NCBI GenBank assembly: GCA_020055645.1
Contig: CM034549.1
Location: 248,001-312,000 of the forward strand
Origin: Tomocerus qinae
Lineage: Eukaryota > Arthropoda > Collembola > Entomobryomorpha > Tomoceridae
Direction of reading: 5' to 3'
DNA length: 64,000 nucleotides
This document shows, piece by piece, positions 1 to 12,433 of the stretch. Within the stretch, counting starts at the first letter, position 1, and each line of letters begins with the position of its first letter. The translations under genes were made by a program, and so were the position numbers. The notes below the pieces were generated by a model. It was not told where the DNA came from. It did not search any database and saw nothing but the letters and a program-made list of their open reading frames with translations.

Positions 1-720
1 CTAGGGGGTGGGGAGGTGACCTCCAGGTCATTTCAATAAAGATCCGATGAAACATTGGGGGTCATGACTAAGTATACTGAGATATAGAGGTATAGACTAA
101 CTGTCACTGTCACACACAGCTTTGCTGCACTGCACTCTAACTGACATCACATCTTCCTAGAGTATCCAAATGGTAACACTGACGCTTGCAGCGACACAGC
201 GCTCAAAGCGTTTTGTGAATTTTGCAATTTAGTCTACTGTCGATAATTATAGGTAATGAAAACTCATTCTAAACACTTACAAGTATAAAATTACTTCGCA
301 TTTCGTATCTAGTAATTTTTGGAAAAAAAATTCCTTAATTTTGCAGACATGTCTCGGATGCATAATTTCGAAATTTCATAAAAAATCGAAAAAAGGACAA
401 AATGTGATACTTTATTGTAAAATGTGGAAGGACATGCATTAGGGATGATTCACAAGTGACGGCATGCACATTATTTTATCTTGCCCACAAAATAAAAATA
501 TTTGAATTAGATGTCCTTGATTGTTACCATATGGTAACCGTAGTAAGGAATGGGTTAGCTGGTCCCAATAAAAATAGTAAACAAAATCATTGCGTTGGTG
601 CAAATGTATTCTTATCTTCAGTGCCGCATCCAGCCCTCCCCCTCCGAAAAAAGAAAGGAATTTTTGCCTTGAAACCCGAAAATAGTATATATTTTCATTT
701 AAGAGTTAGGTATGGTTTCT
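1..720. other. AT-rich stretch without a recognisable gene
   Basis: I see no coding signal or clear repeat here. A short frame at 456-722 has no recognisable domain, low-complexity residue use and no splice context, so I treat it as chance. Confidence 0.6.
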
Positions 721-723
721 AAT

Positions 724-1065
724 GACGATTGGGCTCGACTCTCATATTCGCCTTTAACTTTTTTTGGGAAACTTGGATCTAGAGAACATTGGTCGTAGAA
801 AGACGAAGTTGGTCTCTTAAAACGCAGAAAATGTTAATTTATAGCAGATTGCACTTAGATTCCTAATTATTACCTTCGTTTGCGAGTTATTGCAATTTTC
901 CCATGAAACCATTTAATATCTCTAAACCAGAGGTAAAAATTAGGAATCTTAGTGCAATCTGCTATAAATTAACATTTTCTGCGTTTTTAGACACCAACTT
1001 CGTCTTCCTACGACCAATATTCTCGGACTAGATCCAAGTTTCCCAAAAAAAATCGTCACTTTTAT
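724..1065. mobile_element. Small foldback element 1 (inverted repeat)
   Basis: The segment at about 755-870 returns in inverted form at about 928-1055 with a few mismatches; shared blocks include GGGAAACTTGGATCTAG and TTATAGCAGATTGCACT. The loop is only about 60 bp. Both outer edges carry a GACGATT/AATCGTC pair. There is no coding capacity, so this is a non-autonomous foldback or MITE. I could not fix a target-site duplication. Confidence 0.75.
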
Positions 1066-1251
1066 GCCCTATTCATTTTACTGTATTGTCATAGAGTAAA
1101 TTTCTATGGCTCTGTGTATTTTAAATCGTAGCCATAGATACTTCCCCATTACCTGCCCCTCATTGAATTTCCCCCTATTTTGAACCACCCTTGAACCTTA
1201 AAACTTGTCGGGTCCCCCCGAAATTTTTTTCTAGTTGCGGTCCTGGTTATC

Positions 1252-1748
1252 TTAACTAAACACTGATGTACAGAAGAGATAGACACCTATACTTGCTGTA
1301 TATAGTAACCGAGAAACATCTTGCCTTTGTTAACGGAGTGAATACGCCGGTAACCCCTTCCATAGTAGCTGAAATAGAACCGTCCTGCCCTTGTGAGAAA
1401 GTCATTTTCGATATCATCTCTATGTTGCTTCCATACGGTTGTGAAAAACAGATCAAATTGCATTGGTCAATCTCCCTTTAAGTTTATCAATTTGATCTGT
1501 TTTTACAGCCATATAGAAACAGCCTAGAGATCATACTATCCAAAATGACTTTCGTAAGGGGCAGAAGTGCGTTTCACACGTTAAAATCAGTTTTAACACA
1601 CCGTACGGGCGAAAAATCTAACCTCGTGTTATTTCAGTTACTATGGAAGGGATTACCGGCGTAGTCACTCCGTTAACAAAGTCAAGATTTTTTTAGGTTA
1701 CTACAGCAAGTATACGTCTCTATCTCTTCTGTACATCAAATGTTTAGT
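1252..1748. mobile_element. Foldback element 2
   Basis: The left arm (about 1252-1462) pairs with the right arm (about 1486-1748). The termini are the inverted pair GATGTACAGAAGAGATAGA and TCTATCTCTTCTGTACATC. The right arm has about 60 extra bases near 1565-1625, and that extra block is shared with the arms of the next foldback (1753-4063), so the two neighbours belong to related families. Two short frames predicted on opposite strands here are the two strands of the arms, not genes. Confidence 0.75.
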
Positions 1749-1752
1749 TTAG

Positions 1753-4063
1753 ATATTGTCAAAACCAGATCACTTCTTCTGTACAGATAGGTATGGTTGC
1801 TATCCTTTATGTACTAAATTAGTTTCCATAGGGTTAGATTTGTCGCCCGTCCGGTGTGTGTTAAAATTGGTTTTAACCTTACTGCCCTGTACTAAAGTCA
1901 TTTTGGATATGATCGCTAGGCTGTTTCCAGTTTCGGGGCAGGAATGTGAAAAACATTTAAAATTGGGTAATGGTTATTTTCAGTCTGCACTCTGTACATG
2001 TTCAAAAGAATTGCTTTTTTATTAACCTTAATTGTAATTATCAATTATTGAAACGTAACTCCTTACAAATTAATGATAATAACATGAAGCTATGGATGAA
2101 GGATAATTGTTGTTGGAAGAAATCAATGAAACATTTACATTTTACGTATTTAAATGAGAATACAGAATATAGCACTGCACTTTGAAATAATTGTGGAGGT
2201 CATTGTTGCGTCTCATTGGATGTTGTTGCCAGTAAGTCCAGGAAATAAATACCAAAGACAGGGAACGAAAGCGGTGAGAAGGCCGAGTTAAATTGCAATA
2301 AGGTACCCACATATTTATAGTTGATCCACATATTACGTAATCAAAAAATTTAGCGGTTTTTAGAACCATCTTTTCCCTCTGTCATCAACTGTCAACATTT
2401 GCCCGGACTCCCCTATGATATGTCATCATAATAAGTTCGAATCAAAAATTCAATTCGAATGCCTAAAATTTTATTTATTAAGGAGGCTCACCACGGAAGC
2501 CTTCATAGCAACCGGGCCTATCTAAATGCATGTTAAAAAATGTTTTACTTCTGGCTTAATTACTCCCGAAGGATAAGACCGATTTTATTGGGACTTACAT
2601 TTTTGGAATCCTGGACTATCGAGAAACACGCGAGGGCGGATAGATTTTTGATATCGTTGAGGTGCAAAAAAAATCAACATTGTATAAAAACTGAAACGTA
2701 TTCACTTTTTTTGGAATTTGATTTTTTTAAAGCATTTAAAGCAACGTTATCAAAAATCCATCCGCCCTGATCCATTCCTCGATAGTCCAGTCCCAAAAAA
2801 ATCGGTCTTATCCTTCGGGAGTAATTAAGCCAGAAGTAAAACATTTTTTAACATGCATTTAGATAGGCCCGGTTGCTATGAAGGCTTCCGTGGTGAGCCT
2901 CCTTAATAAATAAAATTTTAGGCATTCGAATTGAATTTTTGATTCGAACTTATTATGATGACATATCATAGGGGACGGGCAAATGTTGACAGTTGATGAC
3001 AGAGGGAAAAGATGGTTCTAAAAACCGCTAAATTTTTTGATTACGTAATATGTGGATCAACTATAAATATGTGGGTACCTTATTGCAATTTAACTCGGCC
3101 TTCTCACCGCTTTCGTTCCCTGTCTTTGGTATTTATTTCCTGGACTTACTGGCAACAACATCCAATGAGACGCAACAATGACCTCCACAATTATTTCAAA
3201 GTGCAGTGCTATATTCTGTATTCTCATTTAAATACGTAAAATGTAAATGTTTCATTGATTTCTTCTAACAACAATTATCCTTCATCCATAGCTTCATGTT
3301 ATTATCATTAATTTGTAAGGAGTTACGTTTCAATAATTGATAATTACAATTAAGGTTAATAAAAAAGCAATTCTTTTGAACATGTACAGAGTGCAGACTG
3401 AAAATAACCATTACCCAATTTTAAATGTTTTTCACATTCCTGCCCCGAAACTGGAAACAGCCTAGCGATCATATCCAAAATGACTTTAGTACAGGGCAGT
3501 AAGGCGTGACATAGCTTTCACAGGTTAAAACCAATTTTAAGAGTCCAGTTCCTTTACATTTGGAAATCTCTGATGACTATCAAAATACATGTAAAAATTG
3601 TTTTACAACTCTTGGAATTCTGTCGAAAGTTCTTACCCGATTTTCTTGTGTGGCACATTTTTGGAATCCTGAATACATTGTCAACCACCCCATTGTACAA
3701 AATATACGATATTTAAATTTTCTAGCATATTTTGTCGCTTACAAAATTATAATCGCAATAAGATATATTAATGAGTAAACATATCGTATATTTTGTACAA
3801 TGAGGGGGTGTACAATATATCCAGGATTCCAAAAATGTGCCACACAAGAAAATCGGGTAAGAACTTCAGACAGAATTCCAAGAGTTGTAAAACAATTTTT
3901 ACATGTATTTTGATAGTCATCAGAGATTTCCAAATGTAAAGGAACTGGACTCTTAACACACACCGGACGGGCGACAAATCTAACCCTATGGAAACTAATT
4001 TAGTACATAAAGGATAACAACCATACCTATCTGTACAGAAGAAGTAATCTGGTTTTGACAATA
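1753..4063. mobile_element. Foldback element 3, a 2.3 kb near-perfect palindrome
   Basis: The left arm (about 1753-2655) and right arm (about 2741-4063) are nearly exact reverse complements. An identical 75-codon frame can be read on the - strand at 2142-2369 and on the + strand at 3012-3239, which shows the symmetry. Termini are ATATTGTCAAAACC and GGTTTTGACAATA. The centre (about 2560-2830) is a palindrome also found at 55890-56190. The right arm is interrupted by a 412-bp insertion at 3541-3952; removing it restores arm symmetry. No protein is encoded. Confidence 0.85.
3541..3952. mobile_element. TTAA-flanked palindromic MITE (piggyBac-like target site)
   Basis: A 412-bp palindrome starts GAGTCCAGTTCC and ends GGAACTGGACTC, and is flanked by TTAA at 3537-3540 and 3953-3956. 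The opposite arm of the host foldback keeps the unoccupied site with a single TTAA, which proves both the insertion and the 4-bp duplication. TTAA is the target of piggyBac transposases. The termini do not start CCC as many piggyBac ends do, so the superfamily is an inference from the target site only. Confidence 0.8.
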
Positions 4064-4137
4064 CCAATACACGTACATTTTCAAAATACATTCGAGTACT
4101 TTGGAATGTTGTCTACAGAGAGTCTACACATAAATCT

Positions 4138-4735
4138 AGTATGGCACATTAAAAAGTTATCATAGGAGTTTGTATGTATAAGCAATATATGGCTATTTTA
4201 ATTTTACTACAGACTAAGACTTACAAACTTTTACTAATCAGAGGTGCTCAATATCTTGTCCTGCAGGCTGCAGTTGGAATGCATAAAGCTAATTGCTCAT
4301 TCCAGTTCCTATCCTTGTTTCTCCAGTTCCATTTCTAACACTTAGGGTGCAAGAGAACGACTGGTGACAATTAACCGAACAACGGAAATTATGGATTGAT
4401 TCACGAGTCAATTATAGGGAATAGAAAATCGAAAAGAAGAGTACCTCAATCATGAGGTAGTCATCTCCCACAACAGCGTACAAAGAATCTTATCCAAAGT
4501 CAAATCATGTTTTAATTGGGCAGGTTAAATGGTTGTCTCATTGGGCCTTAATTTTTTGATGCCATTGTAAACGGACACTGAGATGTTCGATCTCTTTTGT
4601 GCATTGCAACTCCAGGAAAAGAAATTGAGCACCTCTGATTAGTAAAAGTTTGTAAGTCGAATTAGTCTGTAGTAAAATAGCCATATATTGCTTATACATA
4701 CAAACCCGTATGATAACTTTTTAATGTGCCATACT
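4138..4735. mobile_element. TIR element 4 with ~120-bp inverted ends
   Basis: The left end (about 4138-4262) and right end (about 4615-4735) are inverted copies, starting AGTATGGCACATT and ending AATGTGCCATACT. The 350-bp interior (4263-4614) is unique in the window and shows no protein. A non-autonomous DNA transposon is the simplest reading. The TSD is not clear. Confidence 0.7.
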
Positions 4736-6396
4736 TATATTTATATCAAAGTATCTTTATTGCAGTATCAGAGCACTTTGCTTGAATGAATTCACCCCCT
4801 CTGTCGCAGCAGCAGCAGCTAGATATCCTTGCCAGAATAATACATTAGAGAAGGCCAGAGAATTCTCATTTTTTGGAACTTTGAAATTTAATAGCTCCTA
4901 GAGTAGCAATTAGTAGCAAAATTGACCAGCGACATTTTAATTCTAATTTTTTTCTCTATTTAACTCATCTGAAATCCTTACACCGTGGTACAACGTGCAA
5001 TTAACATGTATTTCCAGACACCCTTAAATCCACTTTGGGAATCAAAATCTGTCTCTGTGGCACGGAACGATCAACTGCGAGTGGTAGCGAATTAATGGAC
5101 CATTCTCAAAAATTTCATTCAAGAAATAGTTAAAAAAAATAACTAACAATATTTTAGAATGATTCTGTTAATTTCAAATTTCTAACTGTTGAAGTGCGAA
5201 AAGTAATTTTCCAAGTTTTAACCAATTTTTAAAACACCCTCTTGAGCAGCACACAACTTGCTCAGCAGCTACGATTTTAATAGTCTACTCTGCAGTTTTA
5301 CGTAGCTATTTAAGTGAAGCTTCTTCGTCACCACGTTTTATGCCCATATTCTTAATGACTCAACTCTCACTGTCACGCACTTTTTCGAGAGTGAAAGGTA
5401 CCTCAATACGTACCTTATGCATTCTTAAGAGTAGAGATTAGAGTGGAAGTGTTTTCTTAAAAATATGGGCGAGATGGAGACTGAAAAAGTTGATAAAAAA
5501 TTAAAATAACGGAGTTATTTAAAAAAGACGGGGTCATTCAAAATTACGGAGAGGATTTAAAACGACGGGATTATTTAAAATGACGTCTATTTACAATGAG
5601 ATCATGTAAAATGACGGGGTGATTTATAATGACGGGGTGATTTAAAATTATATGTTATGTCCGTATAATATTAATGATATTATTATTATGAAAATCAGGC
5701 GCTGATGAAAGGACTTCTTAGAAGGACATCTTAGAAAAAATTTCGCTGTTTGGTTAAATGATATATAATTTGGTACACTATATATTATTTCGATAAGTAT
5801 TGTATTTTGTTCCCCGTCCGTATGATGGGCTTATTTCTAAATAATATCTTTCATTTTTATGCCATTTCCCAATAAAATCATAAATCAGGTAATTTTATTT
5901 TGGGCTTAAAAGACTTAATTCGCTAAAAAGGTAATTCGGCCGTTCTGTGCAGAGTGGATATTATATAGCTGAAATTATGTAACATTGTTTTCATTGCCGA
6001 CTGACCATCATCTCCACCAAGTAACAATATTGGTAAACGAAGCCTGTCATGCAGTCATGCCTGTCCGATGTGACGCTTGACTTGGACTTGATCACTCGCT
6101 TGTGTCTGCTGCACTGCGTTTGTAATTAACAGATATTGGTATCCATGACCTAATTAGTCCACAACGTTTATATCTCTATATAATAAAATTATTTATTCCT
6201 ATGTCGCAGGTATCTATGTATCTATCTATGCCATGGACAATGCGGCATTATGTTGCAATGCACATGCGCGTATACACTACATGTTTCATAAAACAAGGAA
6301 GTCCAATATGGGTTAACATTAGCTTATTTCGAAATTAGACAATGATAATATGCATAATCATTTTGAAATTCAGCAATGGTACTGGGTGCCTATATT
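4736..6396. other. AT-rich stretch with a decayed ~17-18 bp tandem repeat
   Basis: No gene was found. At about 5505-5650 a degenerate unit resembling ATTTAAAATGACGGGGT recurs about eight times. A short CAG run lies near 4807. The rest looks unique and non-coding. Confidence 0.5.
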
Positions 6397-6404
6397 ATTA
6401 TGAC

Positions 6405-6588
6405 CAGGGTTGCGGTATCCGGATAGGAAGGTGTGGACGAATTGGATAAAATGGTTTTTATCCACTGGAAAAAATTGATTTTATCCGGATGAAATTAATT
6501 TTATCCGGACAAAATGGTTGTGTTTAGTGGACGAAATGGTTTTGTCCACTGGACAAAATCAATTTCATCCGGACAAAACGCAACCCTG
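6405..6588. mobile_element. hAT-type MITE with perfect 8-bp TSD
   Basis: This 184-bp element begins CAGGGTTGCG and ends CGCAACCCTG, a perfect 10-bp terminal inverted repeat. It is flanked by ATTATGAC on both sides (6397-6404 and 6589-6596). A CAGGG-type terminus plus an 8-bp duplication is the hAT signature. The interior is an imperfect palindrome made of repeated TTTATCCGGA/GGACAAAAT motifs and is non-coding. Confidence 0.9.
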
Positions 6589-6639
6589 ATTATGACATCA
6601 AAATAAAAATAGAAATTTACAGCTCTAACTTTTTGAGCT

Positions 6640-6950
6640 GATTATTAAAAATGGAGTCTTTCATTGTCCCCTGTATTTGTAAACAGGGGACAATGGGGAT
6701 ACGATCTACAGTTATTGTTGTAGTTTATTAAATTCCTTTTTATCAGAAAGTTGAAATTGCAGCTAATTTTTCTAACCGCTGCTGTAGAAAATAAAAGTAT
6801 ATTTAAATTATTGTATCTACAAATTTAATAACCTAAGGGAAATGTCGATGATTTTTTCTGAATGGTTTTTATTACTGTGATTGGTGGCCTGCTGAATTTC
6901 TCTTGAGTGCTAGGTTCGCTTCTTAGCTGGGTTCACTAGTCAGTATATAA
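6640..6950. repeat. Dispersed repeat R-A (uninterrupted copy)
   Basis: This stretch matches 16385-16455 joined to about 18805-19025; shared blocks include TGGAGTCTTTCATTGT, CTGCTGAATTTCTCTTGAG and GAAAATAAAAGTATATTTAAA. It therefore gives the unoccupied version of the site into which the Helentron-like unit at 16459-18800 inserted. No protein. Confidence 0.7.
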
Positions 6951-7720
6951 TAAAAATATTTATTCTTATGTTCCATGTATCCATGTCTCTTGGACTTTGC
7001 GGCTTTTTGTTGCAATGCGCAAACGCATAACAATAAGCTCGCCATGGGTTTAAATTATTTCGAAATTAACCAATACACATGATTATGCTGGATGCCTATC
7101 TTTCGAAATCGAGTCACTCATGCTGGGGCTACTAGTTATATATAATCATATTATAATTTATTATAAGCCAGTATGGTGTGAACAGCTTTAGAAAATTATT
7201 AACCTCGGTAGATAGTAGATAGGCCTAAGGCCTTAGGTATTGCATTATCAGGGCACCAACCAGTCAAGGTTTCGACTGCGAAAGTGCGAAATACTACTAA
7301 TCGGAATTTTCCCACCATGGGGTGATAAAATAAATGGGGAATGGGTATTAGGGTATTACATAAAACAAAAAACATTTATTTGCCGTAATTCTCATCTTTC
7401 GTACTATTGTACATTTCCCACTGTATGAATATCAAAATGTAGTGAGGATCGGAAAATAAATAAAACATTTTGGCTTTATTTTGTAGGTTAGGTTAAGTTT
7501 TTTGGGTTAAAGGGTTTTTTATATAACTATAGGCATAAATACAAACCTATATCGGAAAACTACAAATGACAACATCTGTGTAATCCGTAACTACTATTAT
7601 TTACGTCTATAAAAACAAATATTAAAGCACAAAAGGTTTTATTGTTAACATGCTTTAACACAGCAAACACGCAGTATTTTTTTGAGCATCTTGCTATTAT
7701 TACTGCTTGATAACAACTTG
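6951..7720. other. AT-rich stretch without a recognisable gene
   Basis: Nothing that can be supported as a gene. There is a short palindrome TAGGCCTAAGGCCTTA near 7221. Confidence 0.5.
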
Positions 7721-7721
7721 A

Positions 7722-9985
7722 AAATGAAAAAATGGCAGGTGAAAAACCTGGAGAAATATACGGGGAGAAGGCCAAAAAAACTCGAAAACAAGATATAATT
7801 TAGATGCCAAGATGTAATTAAACCTCGTAATTTTAAAATTTTCTTCAAAAAAATCTCCCCGTTCGTTACCGCTATTTCACTTGAACTTTCTTCGAAAAAA
7901 ATGCATTTTAAAGAACAAAAATACAATAGTGATTCAATTAGCTACTGAAGCGGGGATGGAAAATATTTTTGACAATGGGAACACCAGTCAAAGCTGCCAT
8001 TTAGTGTTCGGTGGGAACACCTTTGCAATCGTACATACAACATTGTATTGACTCCAAGTTCTTTTCTGAAAATCAAAATCCAGGTTAAATTGTCGTATCC
8101 ATAGTAATTAGGAAACATATAAGAGTATAAATTTTTCCGTATTAACAACATTTAACAGTAAAATATATTTAGATATAACTGCGCTATAATTATAACTAAA
8201 TGTCCAAAGTGCAATAAAAATGTGAAAAAATTGCCACAATGTATAACGTAACTGTGAAATTAGCATTTTCTGCTTTCTATACGTAAAAGTTTTTTGCCTT
8301 GAAATACGTCATCTTATTTCAATATTTACATTTCCATGACATTTATATTTGCAGTTATTAGTACTTAAAGTCTAGTTGATAATACAGTATTGTAAGGAAG
8401 TAGGTATCTATATGAAATCAGTTTTCATAGCATAGCAATTTTTACTTCATTATTATATGGTTATAATTCTAACTCTCAAATGGGGAGTAAGTTTGTTATT
8501 ATTATTAATTTACTACAAGTTGTATAACCCTATTATGGATTTACGGATACTGCTCGATACTGACTGTTACTGACTACCTGCTAGCTGGATATCCACTTGG
8601 CTTACTACGGCTGGGTACTATGGACACTTACTTGACATAGTGTTGTGTATATCTAATGTTTTAGGCAAGTTTTAGGGTTGTTGCAAGGAATTAACTGTAA
8701 ACGCACGGGGAGATTTTTTGAAGAAAATTTTAAAATTACGAGGTTTAATTACATCTTGGCATCTAAATTATATCTTGTTTTCGAGTTTTTTTGGCCTTCT
8801 CCCCGTATATTTCTCCAGGTTTTTCACCTGTCATTTTATTGTATTGTTTTTCTTGATATATCTGGTTATAACTATCATAATAATATAATTACGAACTACA
8901 ATAATTTTAACCAGATTATGAATATTTCGAAATTATTTATTTCGGTACCTATCATGGTGGTAGAAATTGATAACAAAAACAAGTTACAAGTAAAACATTA
9001 TTCCCAGTCTTCCAAATTTTTTTAACTATTGGAATGGTAATGTAATGTACAATGTTAGATTAAACATCTAATCAACATGTCCCCATTTCCTAAATATTGT
9101 TCATCCATTCCTGGTTTATAATGTAAATTTTACATCTATGGAAAAATGACAAATATAATGTTATTTGAGCTACATCTCTAAAAGTTTGATTTTTCTCTAA
9201 ATTATTAATAACATATTATGTATGTAATAAGATAATTTTATTTTTATTGGGGGCTGCCGCCCCCAAACCCCCGCTTGCTGAGGGGTGATAAATATTTCGT
9301 ATCCTTGTAGTTAGTAAAACACGAGCCAGTAAAGCGTAAAGGTTTGTATTAGTATAGGTAGTAGTAATGAGAATTACGGATATTCATGCCTATCACAATT
9401 TGTCATTTTCTATGCCTGGAATCGCACTCAATGCTAATTTTTTTCCATCCCTGAAATTTTCGTTATTCTAAATTTTTTACAACCCCTGTCAGTGCCCTCA
9501 AGCCTAATAGTATATTAAACATCCCTGGAATTGTTGGTACTCCGTATTTGCATTGGGATGTGAATGTGACTGGGATTATTGAGAATGGGAATACTATGTA
9601 TATACGTAAAAGGAATAAATGTTTCTTTAAATCTTACGTAAATAATAAAATAATTCAGTGCTCAGTACTCCGTATCTACGGAGATTGAATTAGGAAATGG
9701 AAAGTTACGTTCCTGTACCAAGTCGCCATAATTTTAAAATTCATTCCTTCCGGTTCCTACGGCTAAGTTGAACCCGTACAGTTGATTCAAATTAACGCAC
9801 ACCCCGCAGAGAAATGCTCTACGTTTTCGGTATCTTGCATTATGTCCCAGAAATTACCAGTTTACGAGCAATCTCTCTTCAAAATTTTTAGCCAACGGGA
9901 CAAATGCATAATAGTGGTGAAACCACACAAATTGCCCTTCGGGCAATGCGCTGAATGCTTAGCAGTTTCTCCCCCCGTATAATTA
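7722..9985. mobile_element. Long-TIR element family L, copy 1 (left arm truncated)
   Basis: A short left arm (about 7722-7870) pairs with the inner part of a 1.3 kb right arm (about 8686-9985). The same arm is found in inverted orientation at 56690-58066, 58375-58925 and 61089-62452, so the full TIR is at least 1.3 kb. The outer end carries GTTTCTCCCCCCGTAT and a hairpin around TTGCCCTTCGGGCAATGCGC. The interior (about 7990-8670) is non-coding. The predicted short frames on both strands are shadows of the arms. The superfamily is unknown. Confidence 0.7.
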
Positions 9986-11260
9986 AAAATAATTGTATGT
10001 ATACAACAATATAATCTTCACAACGATTAAAATTTACATAAAACGAATACCTAATCATCTCGATACGATACAGTACATTTATTGCACGTAAAAGTGTAGA
10101 AGCTACATTTTTTTTTTTACATTTTTGAATATAAATATGGGAAAAATTAGTATGTTTTGCTTATCTAGATGGAGGTTTAGTGCACATTATTGTATTTTTG
10201 TATGAATTGTACGGTACATTTTTGGTTTTTTTGCCAAAAAACCTCGACTCACAACCCTGATAGTTACATACGCCTGTGGTTATAAAATATGATTGGAAAG
10301 TCTTTCAGACGATCTTAAATTAGTTTAAAGTTTCATGGGTAAGCAAGCAGTAACAAGTTGAGGCCAGTTTTGACTGTGCCTATACTGCTATCGATCTTCT
10401 GAATTTACATTTGACACTTCTCGGACCACGAATATAACTAAATATATAAAAATTATCAATAATTTGATTTTTAATTAGGCCATAAGTTATATTTAATCAT
10501 AATTAAATTTTAAGCCCTGAAGAAGAATTCGAAACCGATTGGCAAAAGAAAGCAAATTAAATAAATTTTCGCTTTCAAAATTAACAAAACTGGTGTTTTG
10601 CTTCATCTCTTCTTTCGAGATTTGCATAAAGCGACATGTTTAAGGCGAAAATATCGCAAAAATTTCAATTTTGTGGCTTTTCACCAACTATTTTATTCAT
10701 TTATTATTTTCCACATGTTCTTACTTCATACTTGGGCGATAATATCCGACAGTCTGAAATAATTATATAATACTATAATAATATTATACATTGGCTAATG
10801 GAACATAATGTACAATGGAACGTGGCCTTTAGCATCGTTTTACATTGGGTAGCGTTTCGTTCTCATCATTTTAGCCCACCCTACCCTGTGCTTATTGTAA
10901 ATCACAATTCGATGTACAAATCAAAATTAAGTAAAAAAACAGGTATGTATCGAGATGTATATAGTCAGTTCTTCATGTACTATTTCCAACCGTTTCTTCA
11001 CACCGCTTTCCATCTTACTTCACTGTAAATACTAAATTAAAACTTTGACTTACCTGGTTGATGTGATGACGTTGTTTAGGTATCCATTCCACTCAGGTTG
11101 CAATGACTTCTCTGACTGCATTTATAATAGTTCCTCAAAATTCAACTACCATCATAAGATTAACTTTTCATTCTCTAATCAGTGCTCAGCCAACCATACA
11201 CACACACCTCACTCACAACATGGGTATAAAAAAGGCAGCAAAAACTAAACTATCCTTATC
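9986..11260. other. AT-rich stretch without a recognisable gene
   Basis: I see no domain-bearing frame. Short frames at 10798-11384 overlap each other in different frames and show no family motif. Confidence 0.5.
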
Positions 11261-11264
11261 CACG

Positions 11265-12062
11265 TATTATGGGTCCAAGCTAACTACTTTTCATTCAATT
11301 GGAAGAACAATGATTCATATGGTTTATGGTACTACACAAAAGGCTTGCTTCGACCAGAACTCGAAGCCGAGAACTGTACTATGAAACTACCACACTGTGG
11401 GTAAGATCTCATACCCGAAGCCCACTACTATTTGCCGTCTGATGAATAGTATGTACTTAACATATTGAGCTCAATTGCAAATGATGTAATGACTGAATAG
11501 CCGAATGTATGACTGTATACTGTACTCGTAAATTTTGGAATTTACTCTTAATTTTGAAATTTACTCTAAATTTTGGAATTTACTCTAAATTTTGGAATTT
11601 ACTCTAAATTTTGGAATTTACTCTAAATTTTGGAATTTACTCTAAATTTTGGAATTTACTCTAAATTTTGGAATTTACTCTAAATTTTGGAATTTACTCT
11701 AAATTTTGGAATTTACTCTAAATTTTGGAATTTACTCTAAATTTTGGAATTTACTCTAAATTTTGGAATTTACTCTAAATTTTGGAATTTACTCTAAATT
11801 TTGGAATTTACTCGCATTCGGCTATGTGGGCATTAAGTTATATGGCCATTGAGCTCAATCTGTAATCAATTAAGTAGCATTCATCGGTCGGGAAATAGTA
11901 ACGTGCTTCGGATATGAAATTGTACCCGCAGAGTTGTAGTGTAGTTGGACCTCACGCGTTGTTTTTATTGGCTTCGAGTTCTGGTCGAAGCAAGCCTTTT
12001 GTGTAGTACCATATGATTCATTGTTCTTGAATGGAAAAATAGTTAGCTTGGACCCATAATAA
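11265..12062. mobile_element. Foldback element 6 with minisatellite loop
   Basis: The arms at about 11265-11505 and 11815-12062 are inverted copies; shared blocks include TATTATGGGTCCAAGCTAAC on the left and its complement on the right, then GGCTTGCTTCGACCAGAACT. The loop is almost wholly the 19-bp minisatellite listed separately. No protein. Confidence 0.75.
11530..11812. repeat. 19-bp minisatellite, about 15 copies
   Basis: The unit TCTAAATTTTGGAATTTAC repeats head to tail with almost no variation except in the first copies. It fills the loop of the surrounding foldback element. The homogeneity suggests recent expansion. Confidence 0.95.
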
Positions 12063-12433
12063 CGTATAGGTATATATACTGAAACGAGTTTCATATTTCA
12101 TACATTTACAATGTGTAGAAATTCTTGCTCTTTCCTTTTTATACTGGAAGAAACTGTTAAGCAGGCAGCGCATGGCCCGAGGAGGGTCTGTGCGGATTCA
12201 CTCTCAGTGCACAAAATTTACCAATTTATTAGAGTACTTTTATCATCGCAGGGGTAAATGCACTTAAAGCTGACTCGCCGATGCGCAGAACATTGATAAT
12301 ACATCCACCGTGGGGAATAAAAATTTGTCATATTTTTAAATTTTTTAAATAAATTGGTATCCGTCATGGTTGAAATTAAGTCTGTTAATTCTGTATAAAT
12401 ATTGTCTTCAATTCAGTGCAATTTGATCTAGTT

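Noticed and set aside
2142..3239. Identical 75-codon frames on opposite strands (2142-2369 and 3012-3239)
   Set aside because: They are the two arms of foldback 3 read on each strand. There is no protein family match and no start or splice context.
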